Below, in pieces: positions 50,329 to 59,964 of a stretch of DNA of 64,000 bases. Both the position numbers and the translations under genes were made by a program. Position 1 is the first letter of the stretch; the number at the start of each line of letters is the position of its first letter. Source of the DNA: Neobacillus bataviensis (GTDB lineage: Bacteria; Bacillota; Bacilli; Bacillales_B; DSM-18226); the NCBI RefSeq assembly GCF_019969725.1, contig NZ_JAHXYW010000003.1:496001-560000 (forward strand), given 5' to 3'. The notes under the pieces are model-generated. The model ran no database searches, was not told the DNA's origin, and was given only the letters and a program-made list of their open reading frames with translations.

Positions 50329-53300
50329 CTAGAGGGCCGCCAATCGATTGGGCTCAAGGAAATAGAGGTATACTCCTTCTACCTTTTCTCCGGTTAACCC
50401 TTCCCAGGCATGCTTATAGAAGTTAAGCTGACTAGTATAAAAAACCTGCAGCTTTTCATAGTCCTCGTGCTGCTTAGCTCGGTCCGTTTTGTAGTCAATG
50501 ATCCTCCAGGTCCCATTCTTTTTGTAGATAAGGTCAATGATTCCATTAACATAATATCGATGAGTATCATCAGGATCCAGTGTAATAAGTGAATAGTGCT
50601 GTTGACTCTTTTCTACTTTAAATGTAAACGGCACTTCAGTTAGTATTTCTTCAGCCGCCTGTAAATCGCTCCAAAGTGGAGTCGACCTAAAATTATCCAA
50701 ATAACGTTTTATTTCCTCTTCTCTTGCCACTGGGAGGTTAAATTTATTAAATGCCATTTTTATATAATGTGACACGTCCATTCCCTGGACTACTTTATCA
50801 AAAATATCATGAATGAGTGTTCCCCACTGTTTTCCGCCTCCAGACTCCCGCTCTATCGTTATTTCTGAATAGTCCTTGTCCTTTGTCGGTGTCCAATGGT
50901 CATAGGTTTTTTGCTTGCTTTGCTCGAGCCAGGCATTTTTGCTGCCCGTTTTTGATTGGTAATCACTTAGTTTAATCGCAGAGGATGCATCACTCCTTTC
51001 CAACCTAACTGGTTCGGGAATTTCAAGCTCCTTCATGTCTTCTATTTCAAAAAGGATGCTCCAAGGATTCTTTTTGTTTCCTCCGTTTGAACTAATGATT
51101 AACGCCTTCTCTGCCCGAGTTGCCGCTACGTAAATAATCCGTAGCTCCTCTTCTGTTAAATACTTTAGTTCTTCAGCCTTATGAAGCTCCCACTCTAGAG
51201 GAATCGCCACCTCTTTATTGCCATATCCATTTTCTATTGAAAAAGTAAAATACCCAATTGATTGTTGGTCTTCCCGTTTAATATGCTGTGATAAAAAAGA
51301 TTCCGGACTAACTGCTTTAATAGGATGGGCTAAAAAGACAATTGGCGCCTCCAGTCCCTTTGCCTTATGAACATTCATTAGTCGTACGGCATCCGCCTCT
51401 TCTTCCATATTGGCAACGACCGTTTTTTCAAATATCATATCGGTTAAAGCATCCACAACTTGTTTATAGGTGGTATTTCCTTCTGCTTCTTGTTTCCTTA
51501 AGGCTTCAATCATTTGCAGCAGACTTTTATACGTCCGTTTGCTGTGTCCATTTCTTAAAAGTAATGGATATAATCCGATTTCTTCGATTATTTTTTCGAT
51601 GGCTGCAGTAGGAGCTAGTTGACGAATAAACCTTTGACAAAGCTGCAATTTTTCCAGGGCATATTCAAACTTTGCTTTTGTTTCTGAAACTAAACCAAGT
51701 GGTACATTCGCATAAATGGAAAAGCGGCCTTTGTTCAATCGCCACTGATACAATTCCTCATCGCTAAAGCCAAAAAATATCCCTCTTAAAACGGCCACAA
51801 GGCTGACCTCGTCGGTTGGGTCCAAGAATGATTTCAAGAGAATCCATAAATCTTGGAACTCTGTTGTCTCACCAATAATGACTTCACCGCTTATACTGAC
51901 CGGAATACCAAGGTCTTCAATCATTTTTGCATACACAGCGACTCCATCGTTGTACCTGGTCAGCACCATGAAGTCTTTTGCCTTATGTCCCTGAGCCATT
52001 AGGTGATAAATAGAAGATGCGATGTTTTCGGCATCCTTTAGGATTACTTCTTCTTTCTTCTTGAAATCTGCTGGCACCGAAAGCCTTTTGATTCCAGAAA
52101 ATCCATTCCCCAAATCTTCGTGATAAGAGATTAATGGACGGTAAGCTGCTTGATAATCGGTTTCAAATTCGGGTAAGTGGTTTTCAAAAACTGTATTTAA
52201 TTCTTTCGTAACCGTATCTATGGTTCGGAAGTTGGTGGTCAGCTGGAGCACTTCCCCGTCATGCTCCTCCATAAGCTGTTTGACGCGATTGTAAGTATCG
52301 ATATCTGCCCGGCGAAATCGATAAATGGCCTGTTTAGGGTCGCCGACAACAAATAGGGAGCCTGGTTTTGGCATGCAGTTAGTCCAAACTCTTTCGTTTA
52401 TATTTTCACCTGTCAAAAAGAACATAATTTCAGCTTGAATCGGGTCGGTGTCCTGAAACTCATCGACCAGCAGGAATCGATATTTTTCTTGGAAATAACC
52501 ACGAACTTCAGGATTTTCCTTTAGAAGTTTTGAAGTATGCATCATTAAATCCTGAAAGTTTAACAAAGACCTCTGCTTTTTAAGCGTCTCATAAGTTTGT
52601 AAGGCTTCCTTTATAAAACTTACAATCTTAGGATGACAGTATTCTTTCCAGGCTTGAAGAAGCGGCTTGATTGTACCTTCAAATACTACACCAATTTTGT
52701 CAAAATAAAAATTTGCATCTTCTTTTGAAAGCCAGCGGTTGTAGGTTGGTTTTAAGTTTTTATCAAATAAGCTGAAAATGCCGATGATATCCTTCTCTTT
52801 TGGATTATCGATAAACCGACTTTTTTGCAAAGCCGTAACTATGGACTTCTGCAGGGCATCGTACCCTTTACCAGGCTCGTTGTCAGGGACGCATTTTTTT
52901 GCCTCTTTAATAAGGTTAATAAAAGACTGGTATTCCGAGTGTAACTCAGGTTTTTGAACTATATCTGTTATCCATTCTACTTCAGAATACTCCTTTAAAC
53001 GTTTTAACCATGGAAACATCTGGTCTACTGATATTCCGATTTCATCTAATTGGTTAAACTGGCTCGGTGACTCATCCATCAGGGTTTTTAAATAGAGCTG
53101 CCAAGCTTCTTCTAATACATCCAAATCATCCGTTTCCTCAAGCTCTTTAAAGGTCAAATCAAGCTGTGCTTCGATTGGACGCTCGCGAAGGAGCTTAGCA
53201 CAAAAGGCATGGACTGTCCCTAAAAAGCAGCGTTCCAAATTTTGCAAGGCTTCACTTAAGCGGAATTCGGCATCAATGTCGGTTTCCTTCCTCCATACTT

Positions 53301-53529
53301 CCTCTAATTTGGCTTGAAAACGGACCTTTAACTCGTCTGCTGCCTTTCTTGTAAAAGTAATCGCGACAATTTCCTGAATTTCGGCCGTACCTGTATAAAT
53401 CAGGTTAACCATACGGTCTACCAAACTGGTTGTTTTTCCAGAACCGGCCCCAGCCTCAACAAGAAAATTCGTTGCAAGTTCAAACTTAATTTTATCGCGT
53501 GCTTCTTGGTCGGGAATCCTTTTAGTCAT
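50329..53529 (-). CDS. AddA/RexA-like helicase-nuclease
   Basis: A 1066-residue UvrD-type superfamily 1 helicase with a C-terminal nuclease. Walker A is EAGAGSGKTT (Lys32), Walker B VDEFQDTDPIQ, motif III VGDPKQAIYRFRRAD, and motifs V/VI appear as MNVHKAKGLEAPIVF and YVAATRAEKAL. The last 150 residues hold a RecB-type PD-(D/E)XK nuclease (GTLIHDIFD, GIIDLIYKK, IIDYKTD). It overlaps the AddB-like gene by eight bases. At 1066 residues it is shorter than Bacillus AddA (about 1230), so it is probably a second, divergent end-resection complex. Confidence 0.88.
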   Translation of the reverse strand: MTKRIPDQEARDKIKFELATNFLVEAGAGSGKTTSLVDRMVNLIYTGTAEIQEIVAITFTRKAADELKVRFQAKLEEVWRKETDIDAEFRLSEALQNLERCFLGTVHAFCAKLLRERPIEAQLDLTFKELEETDDLDVLEEAWQLYLKTLMDESPSQFNQLDEIGISVDQMFPWLKRLKEYSEVEWITDIVQKPELHSEYQSFINLIKEAKKCVPDNEPGKGYDALQKSIVTALQKSRFIDNPKEKDIIGIFSLFDKNLKPTYNRWLSKEDANFYFDKIGVVFEGTIKPLLQAWKEYCHPKIVSFIKEALQTYETLKKQRSLLNFQDLMMHTSKLLKENPEVRGYFQEKYRFLLVDEFQDTDPIQAEIMFFLTGENINERVWTNCMPKPGSLFVVGDPKQAIYRFRRADIDTYNRVKQLMEEHDGEVLQLTTNFRTIDTVTKELNTVFENHLPEFETDYQAAYRPLISYHEDLGNGFSGIKRLSVPADFKKKEEVILKDAENIASSIYHLMAQGHKAKDFMVLTRYNDGVAVYAKMIEDLGIPVSISGEVIIGETTEFQDLWILLKSFLDPTDEVSLVAVLRGIFFGFSDEELYQWRLNKGRFSIYANVPLGLVSETKAKFEYALEKLQLCQRFIRQLAPTAAIEKIIEEIGLYPLLLRNGHSKRTYKSLLQMIEALRKQEAEGNTTYKQVVDALTDMIFEKTVVANMEEEADAVRLMNVHKAKGLEAPIVFLAHPIKAVSPESFLSQHIKREDQQSIGYFTFSIENGYGNKEVAIPLEWELHKAEELKYLTEEELRIIYVAATRAEKALIISSNGGNKKNPWSILFEIEDMKELEIPEPVRLERSDASSAIKLSDYQSKTGSKNAWLEQSKQKTYDHWTPTKDKDYSEITIERESGGGKQWGTLIHDIFDKVVQGMDVSHYIKMAFNKFNLPVAREEEIKRYLDNFRSTPLWSDLQAAEEILTEVPFTFKVEKSQQHYSLITLDPDDTHRYYVNGIIDLIYKKNGTWRIIDYKTDRAKQHEDYEKLQVFYTSQLNFYKHAWEGLTGEKVEGVYLYFLEPNRLAAL

Positions 53530-56500
53530 AAGCTCTAACCCCCTTTAATTTTTGATTGGACTGCTTTAATTCCAGGGTTTCTTTTGGATAAAAATGTCGC
53601 CGGCAAACAAGCCTGTAATCACAGAACTTACAATCATTTTCGTCATCGGTCATTTCAAAATGACCATGTTTGATTACTTCAATTAATTTTTCTAAAATGT
53701 CTAAGCCCTTTGTTCTGAGGGTAATGTCCTGCTTTCGGGAAAATCGCTCCGCCATACCCTTCACGGTCGGAAAATAATAGGCGCTTTCTTCTACGGCACC
53801 TTCACCAAGATTTAAATGCTGTTCAACGGCTAAGGCATAAATAAAATGCTGCAGCTGCCGTCCGCCCTTGAATGCGCCATTTTTCTTATAACCATAGGTG
53901 CTTCCTGTTTTATAGTCAATGATATGGTATTTACCATCCTTCGATTTATCGACGCGGTCGATGATACCGGAGATTTTAAGTTCGCCTGAAGGAAGAGTGA
54001 CAATTGCTGGTTCCTGATCGCCAATCCCAAATGAATATTCAAAATGAAGCGGATCGTAATTTTTACCATATTGCTCCTCTTCTTTTAAAAAGATTTCACA
54101 GCATGCTAAAATATCCTTTACTTCACGTTGGTAGACTCTTTCATTGGGAGGAGGCAGAAACTCTTTTTGCTGCTTAATTAAGTTTGCAGCAATATCCTGA
54201 ATCAATTTCAAATGTTTAGCAACTGAAGGTTTTGTGTTGTCCTTCGTCAATGTTTTATAAAAAGTTTCAAAAATACTGTGCAGCAAGCTCCCGCGGGTCG
54301 CGGCATCTAGCCATTTATTGGCGTCATATGAAACATCCTCAACAGGTTTTACCTTTAATACTTCTTTTAGGAAGTAGGAATATGCACACTTAGCCAGTGT
54401 TTCCAGCTTTCCGGCACTCATGGTTTTTTCATGATTTTGAAGCGGGTCAAATTGTGCTGCATCGATTTTTACAAGTCCGTCGTATTCTGAATAGCCACTT
54501 GAATGACGAGCTCTTTCGGCATTCAGACCATTTATGACATTAGGAAAGTGCTGCAAAACCCCATCCGTCATATGACCAGTTACATCTTTCGTTAATTTTT
54601 CATTCCAGTAATCTTTATCTTCAAAAATATCATTAGAAATGATAGAGGAAGGCAGTTTTTTTAGCTCTTTGAATTCGGCCTCTTTATTGCCGGTCATCAA
54701 ACGATAGCATTGCAGCACAACAAAAGCTGGGTTGATGGCCCGATTATCGTTGATATCAAAATTGCAATAGCTGACCGTTACACGCCCTTCCGATTGAGCT
54801 AAAACCTGAAGCAGGGTATATAAACTTTCTTGCCCTTTTTCGCGAAGCAGCCGTATGTTGTTTCCTAGCCTTATTCTTTCTGTATCTAAAAGCATTGGGT
54901 CTTCACTTGAATTTCCGAGAAACTTCTTATTATCCAGACCAACTACAAAAATATTTGACCGACTGCAATAAATTCCATCCTGATAGGAAGAAACATGGAG
55001 ATGGCCTGGTTTAGGACGAGATTGATTGACCCGAATAGATAACAGGAAATCCCTTACCTTTTCAATAACCTCATAAATAGACAACATTTCATCTGCATAC
55101 GGGAGGATTTTTTCAATCGCCTCAAGTAGTGCTGATTTTGATAATTCATCGAAGGCCGACCCCGTTTTACAATTATTCTCAAGAATAAACTTAATTCCAG
55201 TTAAGCATTTTTTATAGTTGATGGTCGAATCAAACGGAGGAAGGTTTTTAAAAATGGTTTTAAAACTGCTCCATATCCAATAATGTTCCTTTATACAGTT
55301 TTCAAGTAAAGTATTTTTTGCATCTAGGAGAAATTCTTCACTCAATCGATCGATTTCATTTCCAAATCGTTTATCATAGTGGTCAGGTGACCATCCAATT
55401 TGAAGATCCCTAAGTATTTTTGCTATTTTCCCTTTGGAAACAACCATTTTATCCAAATCAAAAAATCCTGAATTTATAAATGGGACATTCTTTCCAATTT
55501 CAATTAAGCCTTCGTTCAACATATCCAGAAAAACTTGTACACTATAATTGGATTGAATCCACTCCAACAACACTAAAGTCAGCCGGCCTGGACGACTAAA
55601 GGTAATAGGAAGGCCGTCTCCAAACGAAATTGGAAGTTCCATCTTTTGTGAAAGTTGATAAAGCAGAGTAATGTAGGCATCACCGCTTGTATAAAAAATA
55701 ACACTTTCATCTAATGGTTCTTCTGTCATTTTTATTTTTTCTAATACCTGTTTTATTTCCAGCTCTTCTGTTTTTGCCGTAAAAAGATGCAAATCCGCTT
55801 CTCCGCTTGCACCATCCTGTTGGTAAAGATAGCTGAGTGAGGTTGGGTCAGCCCAGCGAATGGAACTAAGACTTGTCCCTTCAGGGGTATTGATACCAAA
55901 TACAGGGGCGAGCGGAAGTTTATAATGCATTTCAGGCAATATTTTACTTAAGAGTATTTCTTCCAGGTACGAAAGACGAAGATTCGACTGTAAAATAAAT
56001 ACCACATGATCATTTATTTTTACATATTTGCTTGCCATTTTTAAAAGAGAAGCTCTGTCGATAAATTCCAGACTATTTATCTTTTCCTCAAATGCTGCAA
56101 GAATTTTGTCCATATCCTCCGCTTTGACAGGAGTGATAAAGGCATCCTTCTCTATCGTATCTTTTGTATAACCTGAAAGACGAAGGAGTTGTATGGTGTT
56201 GTAGATGGCATGGCTAAAAGAAGGGGTAATTTCCATTCCTTCAAAGTATCGAAGCTTCCCTTTTTCCTTTAGTTCATGCAGCATGGTGTACGTTAATTGA
56301 ACCCCAATGGAATGGTCCAAAAGCTTGATCTCCTCGTCCGAATTCAATTCGACTAGATTATGCGCAAGGTCGTTCACCGTTTTATACTTTAGATTAATGG
56401 CCTGATGGCCTTTTTTTACGAATGCTTCATTGATTTGCTCTCCAATTGAGTGAGAATCGACAATGACGATTTTTTCATTAAAAATATGTTTGGTACAAAT

Positions 56501-56530
56501 TTGGTTTAATTCATTTACTAGAGTTATCAA
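53522..56530 (-). CDS. AddB/RexB-like PD-(D/E)XK nuclease subunit
   Basis: A 1002-residue partner of the helicase. The N-terminal two thirds look like a degenerate helicase without any Walker A motif. The C-terminal nuclease has a GIIDRVD block and IIDYKTG. Cysteines LAKCAYSYF and CKFCDYRLVC are spaced like the AddB iron-sulfur cluster ligands that staple the nuclease domain. Bacillus AddB has a Walker A motif at its start, so this one is closer to RexB in design. First gene of the two-gene operon. Confidence 0.82.
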   Translation of the reverse strand: MITLVNELNQICTKHIFNEKIVIVDSHSIGEQINEAFVKKGHQAINLKYKTVNDLAHNLVELNSDEEIKLLDHSIGVQLTYTMLHELKEKGKLRYFEGMEITPSFSHAIYNTIQLLRLSGYTKDTIEKDAFITPVKAEDMDKILAAFEEKINSLEFIDRASLLKMASKYVKINDHVVFILQSNLRLSYLEEILLSKILPEMHYKLPLAPVFGINTPEGTSLSSIRWADPTSLSYLYQQDGASGEADLHLFTAKTEELEIKQVLEKIKMTEEPLDESVIFYTSGDAYITLLYQLSQKMELPISFGDGLPITFSRPGRLTLVLLEWIQSNYSVQVFLDMLNEGLIEIGKNVPFINSGFFDLDKMVVSKGKIAKILRDLQIGWSPDHYDKRFGNEIDRLSEEFLLDAKNTLLENCIKEHYWIWSSFKTIFKNLPPFDSTINYKKCLTGIKFILENNCKTGSAFDELSKSALLEAIEKILPYADEMLSIYEVIEKVRDFLLSIRVNQSRPKPGHLHVSSYQDGIYCSRSNIFVVGLDNKKFLGNSSEDPMLLDTERIRLGNNIRLLREKGQESLYTLLQVLAQSEGRVTVSYCNFDINDNRAINPAFVVLQCYRLMTGNKEAEFKELKKLPSSIISNDIFEDKDYWNEKLTKDVTGHMTDGVLQHFPNVINGLNAERARHSSGYSEYDGLVKIDAAQFDPLQNHEKTMSAGKLETLAKCAYSYFLKEVLKVKPVEDVSYDANKWLDAATRGSLLHSIFETFYKTLTKDNTKPSVAKHLKLIQDIAANLIKQQKEFLPPPNERVYQREVKDILACCEIFLKEEEQYGKNYDPLHFEYSFGIGDQEPAIVTLPSGELKISGIIDRVDKSKDGKYHIIDYKTGSTYGYKKNGAFKGGRQLQHFIYALAVEQHLNLGEGAVEESAYYFPTVKGMAERFSRKQDITLRTKGLDILEKLIEVIKHGHFEMTDDENDCKFCDYRLVCRRHFYPKETLELKQSNQKLKGVRAYD

Positions 56531-56715
56531 GCGATCACCACCATATTTTATCTATTAATTTATTATCCCACATTTTTTTCCAATAGCATTACCAAAAATG
56601 GGAAAGGCTTAGGAAAAATGTATTGAGGGTTGATTTTTCAGCCATTTATCTCAACATATATTTTAACATATTGGAAATAATAACCTCGATGAACTTTGAG
56701 AGGATGCGATGACGG

Positions 56716-57441
56716 ATGTCGTTAGAATGGTTTGACAGAGTTTGCGGGGAATTGCAGGACCATCTAGAGTCTATTTGTGAAGAATATGATCAAGTCGGCC
56801 AAATGGCAATTGAAAGAGCCGCTAAACATCCAAGGATAGAATTTTTCGTCGAGACAGCGGATACCGAAACTGATGAACTTGATCGTGAATATTTCTGCTC
56901 TCTTTTCTTTGATCCGCAAAACGAAGAGTTTTATATTGATACCTTTGATGTTGACAGCGGTCACACAGCAAAAATCATCCTTTCTGATATCGAGGAGATT
57001 ATCGAGGAGGTTCACGAAAGTCTTCATGATTACATGAATGGTGAGGATCATTATTCGGATGATGGAGTTTTTCTTCAGACAGATGAGTTCTTTGATAATG
57101 AAGAAGATTGTGAAACCGTTGATGATGACGACGAGTATTACCAGGCTGAACAAGTGAACAGCGATGATATTTTTGAGGAAATTGATGTTGATTGGTCTAC
57201 ACCAGAGGTTACGGCTTTCAAGCACGAGGATGAAGTCGAAATTACCTATCAATTTGGTGTCGTTCAAGCAACTGGGGACGGTGTCATCAAGCGGGTGAAC
57301 CGGATTTGGACAACTGAGGATGAGTTAATCAAGGATGAATCTCATTTTATTTTTAGCAGAGAAGAAGCAAGTACGATTATTGCAATGATTGCAAGTCATA
57401 TGGATCAATTAAGTGAATTTAATTTTGATGATTATCAATAA
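56716..57441 (+). CDS. Acidic hypothetical protein, 241 aa
   Basis: I do not recognise the family. The protein is very acidic, with an Asp/Glu-rich stretch at about residues 115-165 (EDCETVDDDDEYYQ) between two more ordered parts. No signal peptide or membrane helix is present. It is divergent from the AddB-like gene. The start at 56716 is the ATG in GACGGATGTCG, with GAGAGGATG further upstream than usual. Terminator follows directly. Confidence 0.7.
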   Translation: MSLEWFDRVCGELQDHLESICEEYDQVGQMAIERAAKHPRIEFFVETADTETDELDREYFCSLFFDPQNEEFYIDTFDVDSGHTAKIILSDIEEIIEEVHESLHDYMNGEDHYSDDGVFLQTDEFFDNEEDCETVDDDDEYYQAEQVNSDDIFEEIDVDWSTPEVTAFKHEDEVEITYQFGVVQATGDGVIKRVNRIWTTEDELIKDESHFIFSREEASTIIAMIASHMDQLSEFNFDDYQ

Positions 57442-57448
57442 AAGGAGG

Positions 57449-57480
57449 GAGCATGCATTTATCAGCATGCTCTTTCTTAT
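57449..57480 (+). terminator. Intrinsic terminator of the acidic protein gene
   Basis: GAGCATGC and GCATGCTC with an 8-nt loop, followed by TTTCTTATT. Confidence 0.8.
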
Positions 57481-57490
57481 TATTCCTCCC

Positions 57491-58954
57491 TTATTGGCTG
57501 GCTAATATAGAGACAATCCTATCCTCAATTTTCTTGCCCTTCGACTCATCTAAAAGGTTGTTTAACAATATCGAAAAAATCAATGTTTTTCCACTTTTGG
57601 TGTGTACATACCCTGACAAAGAGCTGACGGTTGAGATGGTGCCAGTTTTGGCTCTTACTCTTCCTTGAGTGTCCGGATTTTTCATCCTATTTCTCAGTGA
57701 GCCGCCTACCATTTTGTCATGGATACCTGATAATGGCAATGCATTAAGATATGATGAATACCATTTTTGCTTTTGTGCATTCCATAACAGCAGCGATAAT
57801 TGGTTGGCTGAAATCAAATCCACATGGGAAATCCCTGAACCATCTCGTATTACCATTGTCCTCGGATTAACACCTAAGTTTGTCATCTCTGTCTTTAGTA
57901 CATCCAATCCCTTCTCCCAGCTTCCCTCCCCTTTCACTACCTTCCCCATTTCCTTAACCAATCCTTCAGCAAGAACATTGTTGCTCAATTTGAGAAAAGG
58001 AACTAATAGCCTTGAAAGTGGCATGGAATGATGAATGTATAAAATTCTTGCCTTTTCAGGTACCATGCCAGTTTTTATTTTTCCTGTCAATGTAATACCA
58101 TGGTTTGCTAAAGACTGTTGAAAAAGTGTAACCGCGTAACGAGTAGGGTTCCACACACCAACCCATTCTTTTTCAACTTTCGCTTTCATTGGAATCGTTC
58201 CCTCAATCGTAATAGTATTTGTCGCATGCTCACGTTCGACGGTAAGTTTCTTTCTACCATCCTCTTGCACGGTAATTGCCTTGTTTACTATTTTCACATA
58301 ATCCGTTTTCGGGGTGATTTTCACCATTGGTTTGTCCCATCTATGGATTCCGGGCTGAATCTCCACTTTAATAGACCCTGTATCATAGTCCGTTGTAGGT
58401 GAAGCAGTTAAAGCTGATACTTGTGCGCCGTAATAGGCGGTTTCGTCACTCCAGGGCAGATCGAGTGAATAACGAACATCATCGTACCAAGAATCATCGC
58501 CTATTAAATTTCCCTTTATTTTTTTAATTCCTAGCTTTTGGATCTCTTCCGCCATCTTATCGAAATCTGTTTTTAAAAGTGTCGGATCACCTTTTCCTTT
58601 TAAAAACAGATTTCCTTTAAGTGTTTGCTTTTTCACTGGACCTTCAGCATATATTTCCGTCGAAAAAGTATGGTTTTCACCCAATACGCTGAGTGCAGCG
58701 GCAGCTGTTAATAGCTTCATATTGGAGGCCGGCCGCAGCCTTAGATCGCCTTGATACTGATAAATTATATTCCTATCTGCAGCAGAGCGAATGCTGATTC
58801 CAGCCATCGACCCTTGCAATGCAGGTTCACTTGATAGTACCTGATTAAGTTGGCTTCTCAAAGAAGATGTGTTTTCATTTGCAAAAACAGTATGCTTATC
58901 AGCAACTGATACGGATATCACCATACATAAAAGTACCATGCCCTTTTTTAGCAA
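57491..58954 (-). CDS. D-alanyl-D-alanine carboxypeptidase/endopeptidase (S13, PBP4-type, DacC-like)
   Basis: Low-molecular-mass penicillin-binding protein that trims or cuts peptidoglycan cross-links. The three active-site motifs are intact: SNMK (Ser77, Lys80), LSNNVLAE and KTG. An insert of about 180 residues between SxxK and SxN is typical of class C PBPs. A Sec signal peptide ends near residue 25. 487 residues, as in B. subtilis PBP4a. The start at 58954 is TTG, supported by the basic n-region MLKKG. Acts at the cell surface. Confidence 0.92.
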   Translation of the reverse strand: MLKKGMVLLCMVISVSVADKHTVFANENTSSLRSQLNQVLSSEPALQGSMAGISIRSAADRNIIYQYQGDLRLRPASNMKLLTAAAALSVLGENHTFSTEIYAEGPVKKQTLKGNLFLKGKGDPTLLKTDFDKMAEEIQKLGIKKIKGNLIGDDSWYDDVRYSLDLPWSDETAYYGAQVSALTASPTTDYDTGSIKVEIQPGIHRWDKPMVKITPKTDYVKIVNKAITVQEDGRKKLTVEREHATNTITIEGTIPMKAKVEKEWVGVWNPTRYAVTLFQQSLANHGITLTGKIKTGMVPEKARILYIHHSMPLSRLLVPFLKLSNNVLAEGLVKEMGKVVKGEGSWEKGLDVLKTEMTNLGVNPRTMVIRDGSGISHVDLISANQLSLLLWNAQKQKWYSSYLNALPLSGIHDKMVGGSLRNRMKNPDTQGRVRAKTGTISTVSSLSGYVHTKSGKTLIFSILLNNLLDESKGKKIEDRIVSILASQ

Positions 58955-59091
58955 ACTTTTTCCAGCCTTTCCTTTTTTCTTTCAGTTTGTCCAAAATGCC
59001 CCAAAAGATTAAAAATTGATTAATAAGTGGATAATTTAGTTTTTTTCTCCTATATTTAGTAGGAAAGATATTTTTTGTGAGGTGACTTATC

Positions 59092-59916
59092 ATGGCCGTA
59101 CATACGGAATGGAAAACTTTTAATGGAAAAGACAGCAAGTCCAGGGCATATTTTGCTTCAATCGGACCAGCGCTTGAGTTGCGTCCTGCAGTTATTATCA
59201 TTCAGGAAATATGGGGAGTTAACAAACATATCCAGGAAGTAGCAGAAAGGTTTGCCGCTGCCGGTTATGTTGCCATTGCTCCAGATTTATTTGCAATTGA
59301 TGGTGACCGTCCAGAAGAACTAAGTGCTGAGCGGTTAGATGATGCGAAGGATTTTTTACATTCTATTCCCCATTCTTCCTGGTTCAATCCGGATGAGCGG
59401 GAAAACGAAATCCTAAAGCAGCCTTCATTACGTCAGGAAAACCTCAGATCGACATTAAATGGATTGTTTGGCTTGCTTAATCCGTCGAAATCCAAGTCAC
59501 TAGCAGGAATTCTAACAGACACAGCTGATTATGCCAGAACGACATTCGAAAAATCTAAAGGTATGCCTGTCACTTCTGTAGGTTTCTGTATGGGTGGGGC
59601 CCTTTCAGCGGTATTAGCGACTTTAGATCAACAACACTCTGGTTCGATTGTATTTTATGGGCGGCCGCCTCAGCAGGGAATTCCGAATATTAATTGCCCA
59701 ATACTTGGTTTTTATGGTGGAGAGGACCCAAATATTACGAATTTAGTGCCAGGTTTTGAGGAAGAAATGAAAAAGAACGGAAAATCATTCGAAGCAGTCA
59801 TCTATTCGGATGCAAAACACGCATTCTTCAATGATACGAACCCAACCTATCACGTTACTCATGCCCGCGATGCCTTTGCACGAACATTAAACTTTTTAAA
59901 CCAGGTAACTAAATAA
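59092..59916 (+). CDS. Dienelactone hydrolase family protein
   Basis: Alpha/beta hydrolase with a cysteine nucleophile. VGFCMGGAL holds Cys166, IQEIWGV holds the partner Glu39, GGEDPN the aspartate and DAKHAFFND the histidine, so the dienelactone hydrolase set is complete. The family cleaves cyclic lactones and related esters. No aromatic-degradation genes are nearby. Between the lid and the core it has an insert of about 40 residues. Single-gene unit. Confidence 0.9.
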   Translation: MAVHTEWKTFNGKDSKSRAYFASIGPALELRPAVIIIQEIWGVNKHIQEVAERFAAAGYVAIAPDLFAIDGDRPEELSAERLDDAKDFLHSIPHSSWFNPDERENEILKQPSLRQENLRSTLNGLFGLLNPSKSKSLAGILTDTADYARTTFEKSKGMPVTSVGFCMGGALSAVLATLDQQHSGSIVFYGRPPQQGIPNINCPILGFYGGEDPNITNLVPGFEEEMKKNGKSFEAVIYSDAKHAFFNDTNPTYHVTHARDAFARTLNFLNQVTK

Positions 59917-59925
59917 GAATTTTGA

Positions 59926-59959
59926 AAAGAGCATCGGCATTTAAAGACCGATGCTCTTT
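59926..59959. terminator. Bidirectional terminator between the dienelactone hydrolase and pnkp
   Basis: AAAGAGCATCGG and CCGATGCTCTTT form a 12-bp stem with a 10-nt loop. Confidence 0.85.
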
Positions 59960-59964
59960 ATTCC

